From Pseudoxanthomonas helianthi (GTDB taxonomy: Bacteria; Pseudomonadota; Gammaproteobacteria; Xanthomonadales; Xanthomonadaceae), in NCBI RefSeq assembly GCF_017939625.1, contig NZ_JAGKTC010000001.1, forward strand, positions 652,519 to 716,518: 64,000 nt of DNA, in the 5' to 3' direction. Below are positions 1 to 8,407 of the stretch, piece by piece. Numbering within the stretch: the stretch's first letter is position 1; each line of letters opens with the position of its first letter. A program made the translations under genes and the position numbers. The notes under the pieces are model-generated. The model was given only the letters and a program-made list of their open reading frames with translations, did not search any database and had not been told where the DNA came from.

Positions 1-209
1 GGGACCGACGCGCCATGGCGCGCCAGACATGCCTCCAGTTTGCGTGCCTGTTCCTGCGTTTCGTACAGGTGCTGTTGCAGGCGCCGGGCGAGGATCGGGT
101 AATGATCGATGCGCCGGACCTGCACGGACAGCATGGCTTCGGCTTCCCTTTCCATCACGTAGGCCTGCCTCAACCATGCCACGAGACGATCGCTGGAACG
201 GGAGATCAT
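1..209 (-). CDS. YciE-type ferritin-like protein (DUF892), partial
   Basis: The gene runs off the left edge of the window, so only the first 69 codons are visible. The N-terminus (starting MISRSSDRLVAWLRQAYVME) has the helical pattern of the DUF892/YciE ferritin-like family: an acidic helix with MEREAEAML, then RIDHYPILARRL and a QHLYETQEQARKLEACL helix. These proteins are thought to form ferritin-like helical bundles and are linked to oxidative, desiccation or general stress. A GTG immediately upstream at 212 is an alternative start. An AAGG-type ribosome site precedes either. The next gene on the same strand encodes a KGG-motif stress protein, a common companion of DUF892 genes. The family call rests on remembered sequence pattern, and metal ligands cannot be judged from this fragment. 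Confidence 0.72.
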   Translation of the reverse strand, partial: MISRSSDRLVAWLRQAYVMEREAEAMLSVQVRRIDHYPILARRLQQHLYETQEQARKLEACLARHGASV

Positions 210-281
210 CACTCTTGCCTTTTCATCGCGGCGGTGGCCCGATCCGCCTGATGAATGGGCTTCACGCTTCCGACGAAGTCG

Positions 282-491
282 CTACTCGCCTTCGCGACGA
301 TTGCCCATCTGCCCGCGCTTCTGCCCAGCCCGGCGCGCCTCATCCGAATCGAATTCGTGTGCGTTGCCGCTGCGGTGCGCAGCCTTGCCGCCCTTGCTGG
401 CGATCTCGCGCTGGCGCTGATCGTCCATGCCGGCGAAGCCGCGCCCCCCGCTCCGGGCGTTCTGCGGATTGCGGTTCTGGTTGGTAGCCAT
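282..491 (-). CDS. KGG-motif stress-induced protein (YciG/GsiB-like)
   Basis: This encodes a small hydrophilic protein of 69 residues, rich in Gly, Arg, Gln and Asn. It contains the signature REIASKGGKAAHRSG and a second, degenerate unit (EARRAGQKRGQMG). KGG repeats define the small stress-induced family that includes E. coli YciG and Bacillus GsiB, which are hydrophilin-like proteins made under general stress. The start at 491 is chosen because AGGAG lies a few bases upstream and the protein starts MATNQNRN. An upstream in-frame ATG at 557 would add 22 residues without family character. It sits just upstream of the DUF892 gene on the same strand, which fits a stress operon. No enzymatic role is expected. 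Confidence 0.85.
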   Translation of the reverse strand: MATNQNRNPQNARSGGRGFAGMDDQRQREIASKGGKAAHRSGNAHEFDSDEARRAGQKRGQMGNRREGE

Positions 492-644
492 TTCTCTAAC
501 TCCTGGTTTACCGGTGCACGTCGCACCCACCCGGGTCTTCTGCAATCGCCGTGCCAACTTCGCCTGGCGCGCGGCACCCGAGAAACGGAAACCGGCCGCC
601 GTCCCGAAGATGAAGAATTTCTTTCCGCAATACGCATAATTTTC

Positions 645-1637
645 TCAGAGCCAGCGTTTGTGACGCGCCCACATCACCAGACTCAAGGCAAGGGCGATCG
701 AGCCGAGCACGGCGATGGCGAACCCGGCTTCTCCGCTGGTGTAGAAGTGCGCCAGAAAATTCATGCCGAGCCAGCCGGCGATCACCGACAGGGAGCCCAC
801 CACCACCGTGGCAAAGGTCAACACCTGCATCGAGTTGTTGGTGTCCAGGCTGGTCTTTGCGCTGAACAGGCCGAAGCTCTCCATCACCAGGTCGCGCGCG
901 TTCTCGGCCATATCCAGCGCGCGCTCGAATCGCTCGTCGATCGACCGGAATCCCCGCTGGACCCGCTCGGGATTTCCGGGATGGAATCCCGGCCGCGCCA
1001 GTTCCGAATACACCGCGCGATGCAGAGCCAGCGTGCGCCGCAGGCTCGACGCGGCCATGCACAGGCGACGGAGGTCGGGCAGGCAGTCTCGCGGCTCGTC
1101 GTCGAGGATCTTTTCCTCCAGCCACTCGACTTCGGATTCGAAAGCCGACACCGCATGGAAATAGGTTCCGATCTGGCGGTCCAGGATGAAAGCGGTCAAA
1201 TGCTCGGCGGTCAGGGTCCCTGCATCGCGTTCCGCCGCCAGCTCCCGTTTCAGGCTCGCGAGCTCCTCGAGCGCTTCGTCATGCAGCGTCACCACGGTAT
1301 TCGAGGAGGCCACCACCATGACCGGAACGCTCGCGAACGCGCTGCCGTTTCCCTGCCGCAGCAGGAAGGCCTGCAGCCAGATCGCGCCATCGGATTTCCC
1401 CAGCAATGGCGCGATGCGCCGCTCGCGCCATATCGCCAGCGCTTCGCCCGGCAGGCGCAGGTCCTGCCACAGCCGATCCAGCGTGGCCTCGGTTTCGCCC
1501 GCCATGTCCACCCACAACAGGGAATCTTCCGCGGGCTCGTATTCGCCTACCGACGGAAGCGGAATCTCGCGGGCCTCGCGTCCGAACAAATGGGCCTTGC
1601 TTTCGTTCGTACTGGTCATCCGAGGCCCGCCTGGCAT
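645..1637 (-). CDS. CorA-family divalent cation transporter
   Basis: The 330-residue protein has the CorA/ZntB layout: a long soluble N-terminal half with acidic helices, then two transmembrane helices at the extreme C-terminus. The GMN selectivity motif falls at about residues 291-293 (WLGMNFL), at the end of the first membrane helix. The second helix (AIAVLGSIALALSLVMW) is followed by a short basic tail. CorA proteins form pentameric channels for Mg2+ or Co2+, and ZntB relatives move Zn2+. The sequence alone does not settle the ion. The start at 1637 is preferred because GGAGG lies just upstream. A second in-frame ATG at 1619 is possible. The gene is flanked by stress genes on one side and the topoisomerase pair on the other. 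Confidence 0.88.
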   Translation of the reverse strand: MPGGPRMTSTNESKAHLFGREAREIPLPSVGEYEPAEDSLLWVDMAGETEATLDRLWQDLRLPGEALAIWRERRIAPLLGKSDGAIWLQAFLLRQGNGSAFASVPVMVVASSNTVVTLHDEALEELASLKRELAAERDAGTLTAEHLTAFILDRQIGTYFHAVSAFESEVEWLEEKILDDEPRDCLPDLRRLCMAASSLRRTLALHRAVYSELARPGFHPGNPERVQRGFRSIDERFERALDMAENARDLVMESFGLFSAKTSLDTNNSMQVLTFATVVVGSLSVIAGWLGMNFLAHFYTSGEAGFAIAVLGSIALALSLVMWARHKRWL

Positions 1638-1788
1638 TGCTGTCCTCCACTATTCACGCGATCCGCTGCCAGCGCGTGAATCCGCCCGTGAATTCCGGAT
1701 GCGTGTTTTTCACGAACTGGTAATCCACCCGCGCCTAGGTTGTTGCCGCATCGGCATCGCATGCGCATGCCGCACCAGGAGGCATGTC

Positions 1789-2079
1789 ATGGCACACGTC
1801 AGGCTCCGCGCCACCGGACCCCGAAGCGGCTTCGAAGTATTGGTCATCGCTCTGCACGGGCTGGAGGGCGTGCAAAGCGTCGAAGAGGTAGCCGACCTCA
1901 TGCCCCACCTGGACGACGAGGATTCCAGTTCGGCCGGCCTGGTCGACGATGCAGCGGGCGCGGGCTTGCACGCGCTGGAGATCGAGGTGAGCCCGCCCTT
2001 CGCGGAAACGGTCCGCACCATCTCCGACGAGGTGGCCGCGCGGCAAGGCCTCGTGCTCGAGTACGTGGACGACTTCTGA
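1789..2079 (+). CDS. Small acidic protein coupled to topoisomerase IB
   Basis: This is a 96-residue acidic protein of unknown function. The start at 1789 is supported by a strong AGGAGG site a few bases upstream. The stop is only 3 bp before the topoisomerase ATG, so the two genes are almost certainly co-translated. The protein has no signal peptide or membrane helix. It looks like a compact alpha/beta fold: a strand FEVLVIALHG, an acidic loop (HLDDEDSS), then ALEIEVSPPF and a helix TVRTISDEVAA. I do not recognise a family. The tight coupling suggests a partner or modulator of the topoisomerase, which is an inference from position only. Confidence 0.8.
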   Translation: MAHVRLRATGPRSGFEVLVIALHGLEGVQSVEEVADLMPHLDDEDSSSAGLVDDAAGAGLHALEIEVSPPFAETVRTISDEVAARQGLVLEYVDDF

Positions 2080-2082
2080 GCG

Positions 2083-3081
2083 ATGGCGCTGGTTTATACC
2101 TCCGACACGCAGCCGGGGTTGCGCCGGCGGCGTGCGGGGCGGGGCTTCGTGTACATCCGGCCGGACGGGCGTCCGCTGCGGGACAGGAAGACGCTGGCGC
2201 GCATCCGCGAGTTGGCGATACCGCCCGCCTACGAAGACGTGTGGATCTGCCCGGATCCGCATGGACACCTGCAGGCCACCGGGCGCGATGCCCGCGGACG
2301 CAAGCAGTATCGCTACCATCGCGATTGGCAGTCGGAGCGCGGCCAGCACAAGTACGACCGCATGGTGGCCTTCGCCGAAGCGCTGCCGCAGCTGCGCAGG
2401 CGGATCAACGCCGACCTGGCCCTGCCCGGGTTCCCCCGGCAGAAGGTGGTCGCGCTGGTGGTGGCATTGCTCGGCCAAACCTTGTTGCGCGTCGGCAATG
2501 CCAGCTACCAGAAGCAGAACGGCTCGTACGGCATCACCACGCTGCGCAACGTGCACACGCATTTTGTCGCTTCGGGACGCGTGCAGTTCGCCTTCCGCGG
2601 CAAGGGCGGCAAGCCGGTGGAAGCGGTGGTGAACGATGCGCGCCTGGTCCGGCTGGTCCGGCGCTGCCAGCAGCTTCCCGGGCAGGCGCTGTTCCAGTAC
2701 CGCGAGAACGGCACGGTGCAGCGCATCGGTTCGGACGATGTGAACGAGTACCTGCGCACGCACCTGGGCGGACCTTTCACGGCCAAGGATTTCCGCACCT
2801 GGGGCGCGACGCTGTTCGCGTTCAAACTGCTGGCCGCGATCGACCCGCCGCCGCAGGAAGACGAAGCCGGCCGTACCCGCGTCCGCCAGGAGGTGCTGCG
2901 CCAGACCGCGGCGCTACTGGGCAACACGCCGCGGATCTGCGCGAAGAGCTACGTGGATCCCGGCGTGTTCGATGGCTGGGAGCGTGGTCGGCTGCAACAG
3001 GCGGCCCGCCGTGCCCGGGGGCCGCGCCAGTGGGAGCAGGCCGCGATCCGTTTCCTGAAACGGATGCATCGCGCCGGATGA
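2083..3081 (+). CDS. DNA topoisomerase IB (poxvirus-type)
   Basis: This 332-residue enzyme is predicted to relax supercoils through a transient 3'-phosphotyrosyl link. The N-terminal domain (residues about 1-80) has the family signature GFVYIRPDGRPLRD and IPPAYEDVWICPDPHGHLQATG. The catalytic domain includes RVGNASYQKQNGSYG and the C-terminal ICAKSYVDPGVFDGW, where Tyr290 is the expected nucleophile. Length is typical of bacterial viral-like type IB enzymes. It is coupled to the small acidic gene upstream. It ends 10 bp from the convergent ligD gene, next to the NHEJ pair, which suggests a DNA topology and repair neighbourhood. Confidence 0.95.
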   Translation: MALVYTSDTQPGLRRRRAGRGFVYIRPDGRPLRDRKTLARIRELAIPPAYEDVWICPDPHGHLQATGRDARGRKQYRYHRDWQSERGQHKYDRMVAFAEALPQLRRRINADLALPGFPRQKVVALVVALLGQTLLRVGNASYQKQNGSYGITTLRNVHTHFVASGRVQFAFRGKGGKPVEAVVNDARLVRLVRRCQQLPGQALFQYRENGTVQRIGSDDVNEYLRTHLGGPFTAKDFRTWGATLFAFKLLAAIDPPPQEDEAGRTRVRQEVLRQTAALLGNTPRICAKSYVDPGVFDGWERGRLQQAARRARGPRQWEQAAIRFLKRMHRAG

Positions 3082-3091
3082 CGCCGGCCCT

Positions 3092-5617
3092 TCAGCGCTC
3101 GTCGGCGAGGGCCAGTTTCTCCCCGACCTTGTCCAGGTTCTGGCGGAGCCGCGCAAAGCCGCTCCACGGATGCGAACGCGTGCGCTTCATGCGGCGCAAG
3201 GCCGACGCCATGTCGTAGGCGTTGCCGCCCTTGATCCGCCCCAGTTCTTCCCAGCGCAGCGGCATCGCCACCGGCGCGCCTTCGCGCGCGCGCAGCGAAA
3301 ACGACGCCACGCTGGTCGCGCCGCGGCCGTTGCGCAGGTAATCGATGAAGATGCGGCCGTTGCGGAACTTCTTGCTCGCGGTGGCCACGTACGCCAGCGG
3401 ATCGGATCCGGCCATCGACTCGGCGAACGCGTGCGCGAATGCCTTCACCCGCGTCCATGGGCAGGCCGGCTTCAGCGGCACCACGACGTGCAGGCCCTTG
3501 CCGCCCGAGGTGCGCACGTAGGAAACCAGGCCCAGGGCGCGCAGCCGCTTGCGCACCAGTCGCGCCGCTTCCACCACCTGTTTCCAGGCCACGTCCGGCC
3601 CCGGGTCGAGGTCGAAGACGATGCGATCGGCCAGGTCCGGCGAGTCGGCCTGCGAGCCCCAGGGATGGAATTCGAGGGCGTTGAATTGCACGAGTTCCAG
3701 CAGGCCGGTCTCGTCGTGCACCACCAGATAATCCGCCCGCGTCCCGTCCTCTTCCTCCAACGGCACGCTGTCCACGCGTTCCATGCCGGCCGTGTGGTGC
3801 TTCTGGAAGAAGCAAGGCCGCGCCGCGCCCTGCGGACAGCGCACCACCGATACGGGGCGTCCCGCGATCTCGGGCAGCAGCCAGCGCGCGATCCGCTGGT
3901 AATAGTCGAAGACCTGGGCCTTGGTGATGCCACTGTCGGGAAACACCACCCGCTCGGGGCTGGTCAGTTCCACCGGCGTGGGCTTCTTCGCCGATCTGCC
4001 GCGTCTGGTCGACATGGTTTTCTCCGCCTTGTGTGTGCCCGGCGCCGCTTCACGCAGATCGCTCGCCTCCTTGTCGCGGCGGATCGCCTTCAACGATGGC
4101 TGGCGCAACAATCCCTGGTTGCCGCGACCGTGATGGAATACCTCCACCACCAGTTCCGGCTTCACCCAGTGTGCGCGCCGCAGATCCGGATCGTCGACAT
4201 CGACATGGACATCGGCAGGCTTCCGCGCAGAGCCGGACAGGCGCTCCGACAGCTCGGCCAGCAAGGTATCGCTGAAGCCCGAGCCCACGCGACCCGCATA
4301 TCGCCAGCCGTGTTCGGCGTCCGGCGCCGCCAGCAGCAGCGCGCCAAGCCCGAGGCGGCTGCCCCGCGGCGCCGTGTAGCCGACGACGACGAATTCGTCG
4401 GACGCCCGTTGCTTGATCTTGCGCCACGCATCGCCGCGTCCGCTCCGGTAAGGCGCATCGGCCCGCTTGGAGATGATGCCCTCCAGGCCGCGCTCGATGG
4501 CCATGGCAAGCGCTTCGTCGCCGCGCCCCTCGATATGCGAGCTGTACACCAGTCGGTCCGGAGGGTCCGCGAGGATTTCCGCCAGCAGGGCCTTGCGCTG
4601 CGATTGCGGGCTGTTCGTGAGGTCCACTTCGCCGACCTGCAGGACGTCGAACAGCACATAGGACAGCGTCGCGTTCTTCTCCCCCGACAGCGTGGCCTGC
4701 AGCAAGGAGAAGTCCTGCTGGCGCCCGGCGCCGGCCACCAATTCGCCGTCCAGCACCGCGTCGGCCAGGCCCAAGGTTTCCAGCGCCGAAACGATTTCCG
4801 GCACCTTGGCCGTCCATTCCAGTTCGTTGCGCGACCATAGCCGGACCGTCCCGCCGTTGATTTGCGCGATCAGCCGGTAGCCGTCCCATTTCGCCTCGTG
4901 CAGCCACCGCTCGCCCTCGGGCACCTGCGCCTGCAAGGTCGCCAGCTGCGGCGCCACGAAAGCGGGACGATGCCGCGCCTTGCGTGCGCCCTCGAGTTCG
5001 GCGGCATGCTGCGCCCAGCGGGTTCCGCTTCGTGTCCGCTTCTTCGACGGACGCGTCTGTTTGCGGGCCGTGCCGCGCCTGGAAGCGGCCGGAGATGAAG
5101 CCACGCCCTGCAACAGGTCGTCGGCCTCGCGCTTCCCTGCATAGTCGTCCTTTTCCTTGAACAGCAACCACTGCGGCTGCCGCGCGGGCTTGTGCGTGCG
5201 TACCAGATGCCAGCCGCCCTTGAGCTTGTCGCCGAACAGATGGAAGCGAAGATGGCCTTTCGCCAGCTGCGCTTCCGGATCCTCGTCCGTCGACCACAAT
5301 CCGCGATCGAAGATGGCGACGTGCCCGCCGCCGTATTGCCCTTTCGGGATGTCGCCCTCGAAGTTGGCGTAATCCAGCGGATGGTCCTCCACCTCCGCGG
5401 CCAGGCGCTTGACCGCCGGATCGAAACTCGGCCCCTTGGGCACCGCCCAGCTCTTCAGCGTATTGCCGACCTGCAGGCGGAAGTCGTAATGGCGCCGACT
5501 GGCATGGTGCAGTTGCACGACGAAGATCGGACGGCGTCCGCGTCTCCGCTGCCGGTCGGCCTCGGGTTCCGGCGTGTTATCGAACCGGCGCTTGCGCCGG
5601 TATTCCTGCAGCGTCAC
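3092..5617 (-). CDS. ligD: ATP-dependent DNA ligase D (NHEJ)
   Basis: The protein (841 residues) is the multifunctional non-homologous end-joining ligase, with domains in the order phosphoesterase - ligase - polymerase. Residues about 25-165 form the 3'-phosphoesterase, with VVQLHHASRRHYDFRL carrying the metal and phosphate ligands (His37/38, His43, Asp45). The ligase domain spans about 220-525, with EAKWDGYRLI placing the adenylated lysine at 243. A Lys/Arg-rich linker leads to the archaeo-eukaryotic-primase-type polymerase from about 550, where VFDLDPGPD gives the metal-binding pair Asp669/Asp671. All three catalytic centres look intact. The start is a GTG with GGAGG upstream. It lies 51 bp downstream of ku on the same strand, as expected for an NHEJ operon. 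Confidence 0.96.
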   Translation of the reverse strand: MTLQEYRRKRRFDNTPEPEADRQRRRGRRPIFVVQLHHASRRHYDFRLQVGNTLKSWAVPKGPSFDPAVKRLAAEVEDHPLDYANFEGDIPKGQYGGGHVAIFDRGLWSTDEDPEAQLAKGHLRFHLFGDKLKGGWHLVRTHKPARQPQWLLFKEKDDYAGKREADDLLQGVASSPAASRRGTARKQTRPSKKRTRSGTRWAQHAAELEGARKARHRPAFVAPQLATLQAQVPEGERWLHEAKWDGYRLIAQINGGTVRLWSRNELEWTAKVPEIVSALETLGLADAVLDGELVAGAGRQQDFSLLQATLSGEKNATLSYVLFDVLQVGEVDLTNSPQSQRKALLAEILADPPDRLVYSSHIEGRGDEALAMAIERGLEGIISKRADAPYRSGRGDAWRKIKQRASDEFVVVGYTAPRGSRLGLGALLLAAPDAEHGWRYAGRVGSGFSDTLLAELSERLSGSARKPADVHVDVDDPDLRRAHWVKPELVVEVFHHGRGNQGLLRQPSLKAIRRDKEASDLREAAPGTHKAEKTMSTRRGRSAKKPTPVELTSPERVVFPDSGITKAQVFDYYQRIARWLLPEIAGRPVSVVRCPQGAARPCFFQKHHTAGMERVDSVPLEEEDGTRADYLVVHDETGLLELVQFNALEFHPWGSQADSPDLADRIVFDLDPGPDVAWKQVVEAARLVRKRLRALGLVSYVRTSGGKGLHVVVPLKPACPWTRVKAFAHAFAESMAGSDPLAYVATASKKFRNGRIFIDYLRNGRGATSVASFSLRAREGAPVAMPLRWEELGRIKGGNAYDMASALRRMKRTRSHPWSGFARLRQNLDKVGEKLALADER

Positions 5618-5668
5618 CGTGCGTCCTCCGTCGACCGGGCCGTGGGAAAGGGACCTTGCGCCATCGGT

Positions 5669-6577
5669 TCATCGCGACGCCGTCTTGCGCGTGGACTTGC
5701 GCGTCTTCTTCGCCGCCTTGCGCGCCGTCTTCTTCCTGGCCGTCTTCTTTTCCGCCCTGGCCTTGGCCGGCGTGCGCTTCTTCTCGTCCAGGCTCTTGCG
5801 CAGCAAGGCCATGAAATCGACCACGTTGGTGGCCACGTCCTCGCGTCCGGGCGCCTCTTCCTCGGCGATCTTCGTGGTGGCGCCCTTGGCCTTGATGCGC
5901 TTGCGGATGATCGCCTGCAAGCGTTCGCGGAATTCGTCGTGGTAATCGTCCGGCTGCCAAGGCACGACCATCGAATCGATCAGGCTCTTGGCCATCTCGG
6001 TCTCCTTGGCGCTGATGCGGTAATCCGACGGCTTGCCGGTGGGCAACTTGTACTCCTCGGGGTCCACCAGTTCCTGCGGGTAGCGCAGCATCATCAACAC
6101 CAGCGCGTCGCCTTCGGGCATCACCGCACACAGGTACTCCCGCGTGCGGATCACCACCCTCGCCACGCCGACCTTCCCCGCGGCCTCGAGCGTGTGCCGC
6201 AACAGCACGTAACCCTTCTCGGCCTTTTTCCCCGGCACCAGGATGTAGGGCTTCTCGAAGAAGCGGACGCCGATTTCCTCGCGATCCACGAAAGCCTCCA
6301 CGTCCACCGACTCATGGGTCTGCGGCGCGGCGGAGGCGATGTCCTCCTTCTCGATGACGACGTAACTGCCCTTGTCGTACTCGAAGGCCTTGACGATGTC
6401 CTTCCAGGGCACCTCTTCGCCCGTGTCCGCGTTGACCCGCTCGAAGCGGATCGGCTTCTTGTCGCGCGAATCCAGCATGCGGAAGCTGATGTCCACCTTG
6501 CGCTCGCCGGGCATCAGCGAGACCGGGATATTGAGGAGACCGAATGCCAGCGTCCCCGACCAGATGGGTCGTGCCAT
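5669..6577 (-). CDS. ku: Ku homodimeric end-binding protein (NHEJ)
   Basis: This is a 302-residue bacterial Ku. It should form a homodimeric ring that threads onto double-strand breaks and recruits LigD. The N-terminus MARPIWSGTLAFGLLNIPVS and the core signatures (ISFRMLDSRDKKPIRFERVN, VPGKKAEKGYVLLRHTL) are characteristic. The final 40 or so residues are a Lys/Arg/Ala-rich tail, the extended C-terminus that in other bacterial Ku proteins aids DNA binding. GAGGTG precedes the start at a good distance. It is the first gene of the ku-ligD pair, so both components of minimal bacterial end joining are present. Confidence 0.96.
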   Translation of the reverse strand: MARPIWSGTLAFGLLNIPVSLMPGERKVDISFRMLDSRDKKPIRFERVNADTGEEVPWKDIVKAFEYDKGSYVVIEKEDIASAAPQTHESVDVEAFVDREEIGVRFFEKPYILVPGKKAEKGYVLLRHTLEAAGKVGVARVVIRTREYLCAVMPEGDALVLMMLRYPQELVDPEEYKLPTGKPSDYRISAKETEMAKSLIDSMVVPWQPDDYHDEFRERLQAIIRKRIKAKGATTKIAEEEAPGREDVATNVVDFMALLRKSLDEKKRTPAKARAEKKTARKKTARKAAKKTRKSTRKTASR

Positions 6578-6618
6578 ATGTCACCTCAGCGTTTGGGAAT
6601 ACCGCTGCCGGGCTTGCG

Positions 6619-7068
6619 CTAGCGGGGGCTCAGCTCGAACTGGCCCACGTCCACGCCGATGGTCACGCCTTCACCGGTTCCGGCCAGCGCGAGCGAGACC
6701 GTGCCCTTGGTCAGCAATTGCGCCGACCCGCTTTTAACCACGCCGACATCGGCTTCGGCCTTGACGTATTTGCCGAGCACTTCGTCGATGGCGTGCACGT
6801 CGGTGAACCGCCCGCGCCCCTTGTCCACCTTCCATTTCCCCACCGTGGCGCCGATCGCGCGCGCCTTGATGGAGACCGGCAGGCTTTCCTTGCCGCAGTG
6901 GACCGTGCCGGATCCGGTCGCCTCCTCGTAGACCAGCGACCAGCCGTCCAGCGTGTAGTCCAGTTTGCATTCGAGATCCTTCTCGGCGGCCGTCGCGGAA
7001 CCCAGCGCCAGGCCCAGGCTGCCCACCAGCGCCGCCAGCACGTATCTGCTTTTGGATGGAGACTTCAT
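6619..7068 (-). CDS. Exported hypothetical protein
   Basis: The 149-residue protein has a clear Sec signal peptide: MKSPSKSRYVLAALVGSLGL, then an Ala-rich h-region ending near ATAAEKD. The mature part is small and beta-rich. It carries two cysteines (ECKL and VHCGKES), about 45 residues apart, which could form a disulfide. I do not recognise a domain. The start at 7068 is chosen because it puts the signal peptide at the N-terminus and has GGGAG upstream. An upstream ATG at 7101 would add 11 residues. It sits 41 bp from ku on the same strand, but nothing in the sequence ties it to DNA repair. A periplasmic location is inferred. Confidence 0.72.
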   Translation of the reverse strand: MKSPSKSRYVLAALVGSLGLALGSATAAEKDLECKLDYTLDGWSLVYEEATGSGTVHCGKESLPVSIKARAIGATVGKWKVDKGRGRFTDVHAIDEVLGKYVKAEADVGVVKSGSAQLLTKGTVSLALAGTGEGVTIGVDVGQFELSPR

Positions 7069-7261
7069 TGCGGCTCTCCCTTCTGCATTTACCAAGGGCA
7101 CCCTATAAACCGGACAGTAACGAGCGAGTGAGATATCCGCCGACAGGCATCACCTGCGCATAACGGAAAGCGCCAGGATCGCCGCCGCTTCACCTCGAAC
7201 ACACGCGGCATTCACCCCTGCGTTCCTAGGCTGGCGTCGTTCCCCTGTGGAGGTGAGACCC

Positions 7262-7615
7262 ATGCTCATGCTCCAGACTGCGGCGATCCTGTTCGCGATC
7301 GCAGCCCTTGGCGGGTTGACCATGGCCGGCATTCGTTTCGCCCGCGGGCACAATCCGCCGGCATGGCTGGCCATGGGGCACGGCTTGCTAGCCGCCTCGG
7401 GCCTGACCCTGCTCTTGTATGCGCTGTGCACTTCGCCGGTGCCGCAGCTGGCGATGGCCGCGCTGGCCCTGTTCCTGCTCGCGGCCATGGGCGGCGCAGT
7501 GATGAGTCTGGCCTACAAATGGCGGCAACGCCTGCTGCCCGCATGGCTGGTGATCGCGCATGCAATCGCCGCGGTGGTCGCCTTCGTCCTCCTGGGCGTG
7601 GCCGCTTTCGCCTGA
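7262..7615 (+). CDS. Small four-helix membrane protein
   Basis: This encodes a 117-residue, very hydrophobic protein with about four predicted transmembrane helices, at residues near 3-25, 37-55, 60-82 and 92-115. The only polar stretches are a short loop RFARGHNPPAWLAMGHG and LAYKWRQRLL. The start at 7262 is chosen because GGAGGTGA lies at ideal distance. A GTG at 7247 falls inside that site. No family is recognised with confidence. It is divergently oriented from the exported protein gene and precedes the DUF3348 cassette by 129 bp. Confidence 0.72.
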   Translation: MLMLQTAAILFAIAALGGLTMAGIRFARGHNPPAWLAMGHGLLAASGLTLLLYALCTSPVPQLAMAALALFLLAAMGGAVMSLAYKWRQRLLPAWLVIAHAIAAVVAFVLLGVAAFA

Positions 7616-7671
7616 GATGCCGGCGGGCCGATCAGGGCGGCCACCGCATCAGGGATCCGCTTGCGGGGAAT

Positions 7672-7693
7672 GCGAGGACCTGAAGTTCCTCGC
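7672..7693. repeat. Inverted repeat upstream of the DUF3348 cassette
   Basis: A perfect 7-bp inverted repeat (GCGAGGA, 8-nt loop, TCCTCGC) lies between the small membrane protein gene and the cassette. It is 50-70 bp upstream of the DUF3348 start. A TAAAAT sequence at 7717-7722 could be a -10 element, but no convincing -35 is visible. It could be a terminator stem for the upstream gene or an operator. There is no U-tract. Confidence 0.3.
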
Positions 7694-7744
7694 CTGCTGC
7701 GGGAAACGTATCCGTGTAAAATTCCCTTCTTTTGTGGCCTCAGC

Positions 7745-8407
7745 ATGCCGGAACCTCGTCCCCGGGCAGCGGTCAGCAGCCCGACCTTGGTTCGCCTGCT
7801 GTCCCGCGTCGCCAGCCTCGACCCTCCTTCCCCTCCCGCCTTGGCGGACCGGTTGACCGACTGGATCGACTGGCCGCGCGGCGTCGCCCTGTACACGGCG
7901 CTGGATGCCTCTCCCGATCCCGCGACTGGAGCCTACTTCGACGCGGCCGTCGACGACGAATGCGTTCGCGCACGCGCTGGACTGGAGGCACGGGTCGCGG
8001 AGTCGCGGGCGTGCACGCCGCCGAAGCCAACCGCGGACAAGCTTCCCGATGGAACTGCCTTCCGCAAACACTATGTCAGCCTGCAGCGGGATATCCAGGT
8101 CGTGACCGGTCGCTTGCGCGGTCGCCTGCGCGACATGCTGGCCGCGGCCGGCATGACCCGGCTGGCCGAGGTGGATGCGGTGATGGAGCGCGTGCTCAGC
8201 CCGCGCGAGTTGACCTTGCTGTCTCGCGTTCCCGACATCCTGCAGGCCCACTTCGAACGTCTGGGCAGTGCAAACGCCTCTCCGGCGTGGGTGGATGGGT
8301 TCCGCCGCGACATGCAGGAAGCGCTGCAGGCCGAACTCGACGTCCGTTTCCAACCGATCGAAGGCCTGCTCGCCGCGCTTCGAACTTCCACGCAAAAGAC
8401 CCCATGA
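7745..8407 (+). CDS. DUF3348 family protein, first gene of motor-like cassette
   Basis: The 220-residue soluble protein starts MPEPRPRAAVSSPTLVRLLS and has no signal peptide or membrane helix. It matches my memory of the DUF3348 family: an early conserved LTDWIDWPRGVALYTAL segment, then long helices including KHYVSLQRDIQVVTGRLRG and a C-terminal helix EALQAELDVRFQPIEGLLAAL. The family has no established biochemical role. It is followed by DUF802, OmpA-like and DUF2894 genes. Its stop overlaps the next start (ATGA), so translational coupling is very likely. The start at 7745 is preferred to an upstream ATG at 7661, which would add residues encoded by apparent promoter sequence. A cytoplasmic partner or adaptor of the membrane complex is the best guess. 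Confidence 0.8.
   Translation: MPEPRPRAAVSSPTLVRLLSRVASLDPPSPPALADRLTDWIDWPRGVALYTALDASPDPATGAYFDAAVDDECVRARAGLEARVAESRACTPPKPTADKLPDGTAFRKHYVSLQRDIQVVTGRLRGRLRDMLAAAGMTRLAEVDAVMERVLSPRELTLLSRVPDILQAHFERLGSANASPAWVDGFRRDMQEALQAELDVRFQPIEGLLAALRTSTQKTP

Noticed and set aside
255-1679. A 474-codon plus-strand frame over the CorA and KGG genes
   Set aside because: It crosses two genes and an intergenic space on the other strand and shows no family features.
2083-6577. Idea that topoisomerase IB, LigD and Ku form one operon
   Set aside because: TopIB is on the plus strand and ku-ligD on the minus strand, so they converge and cannot share a transcript.
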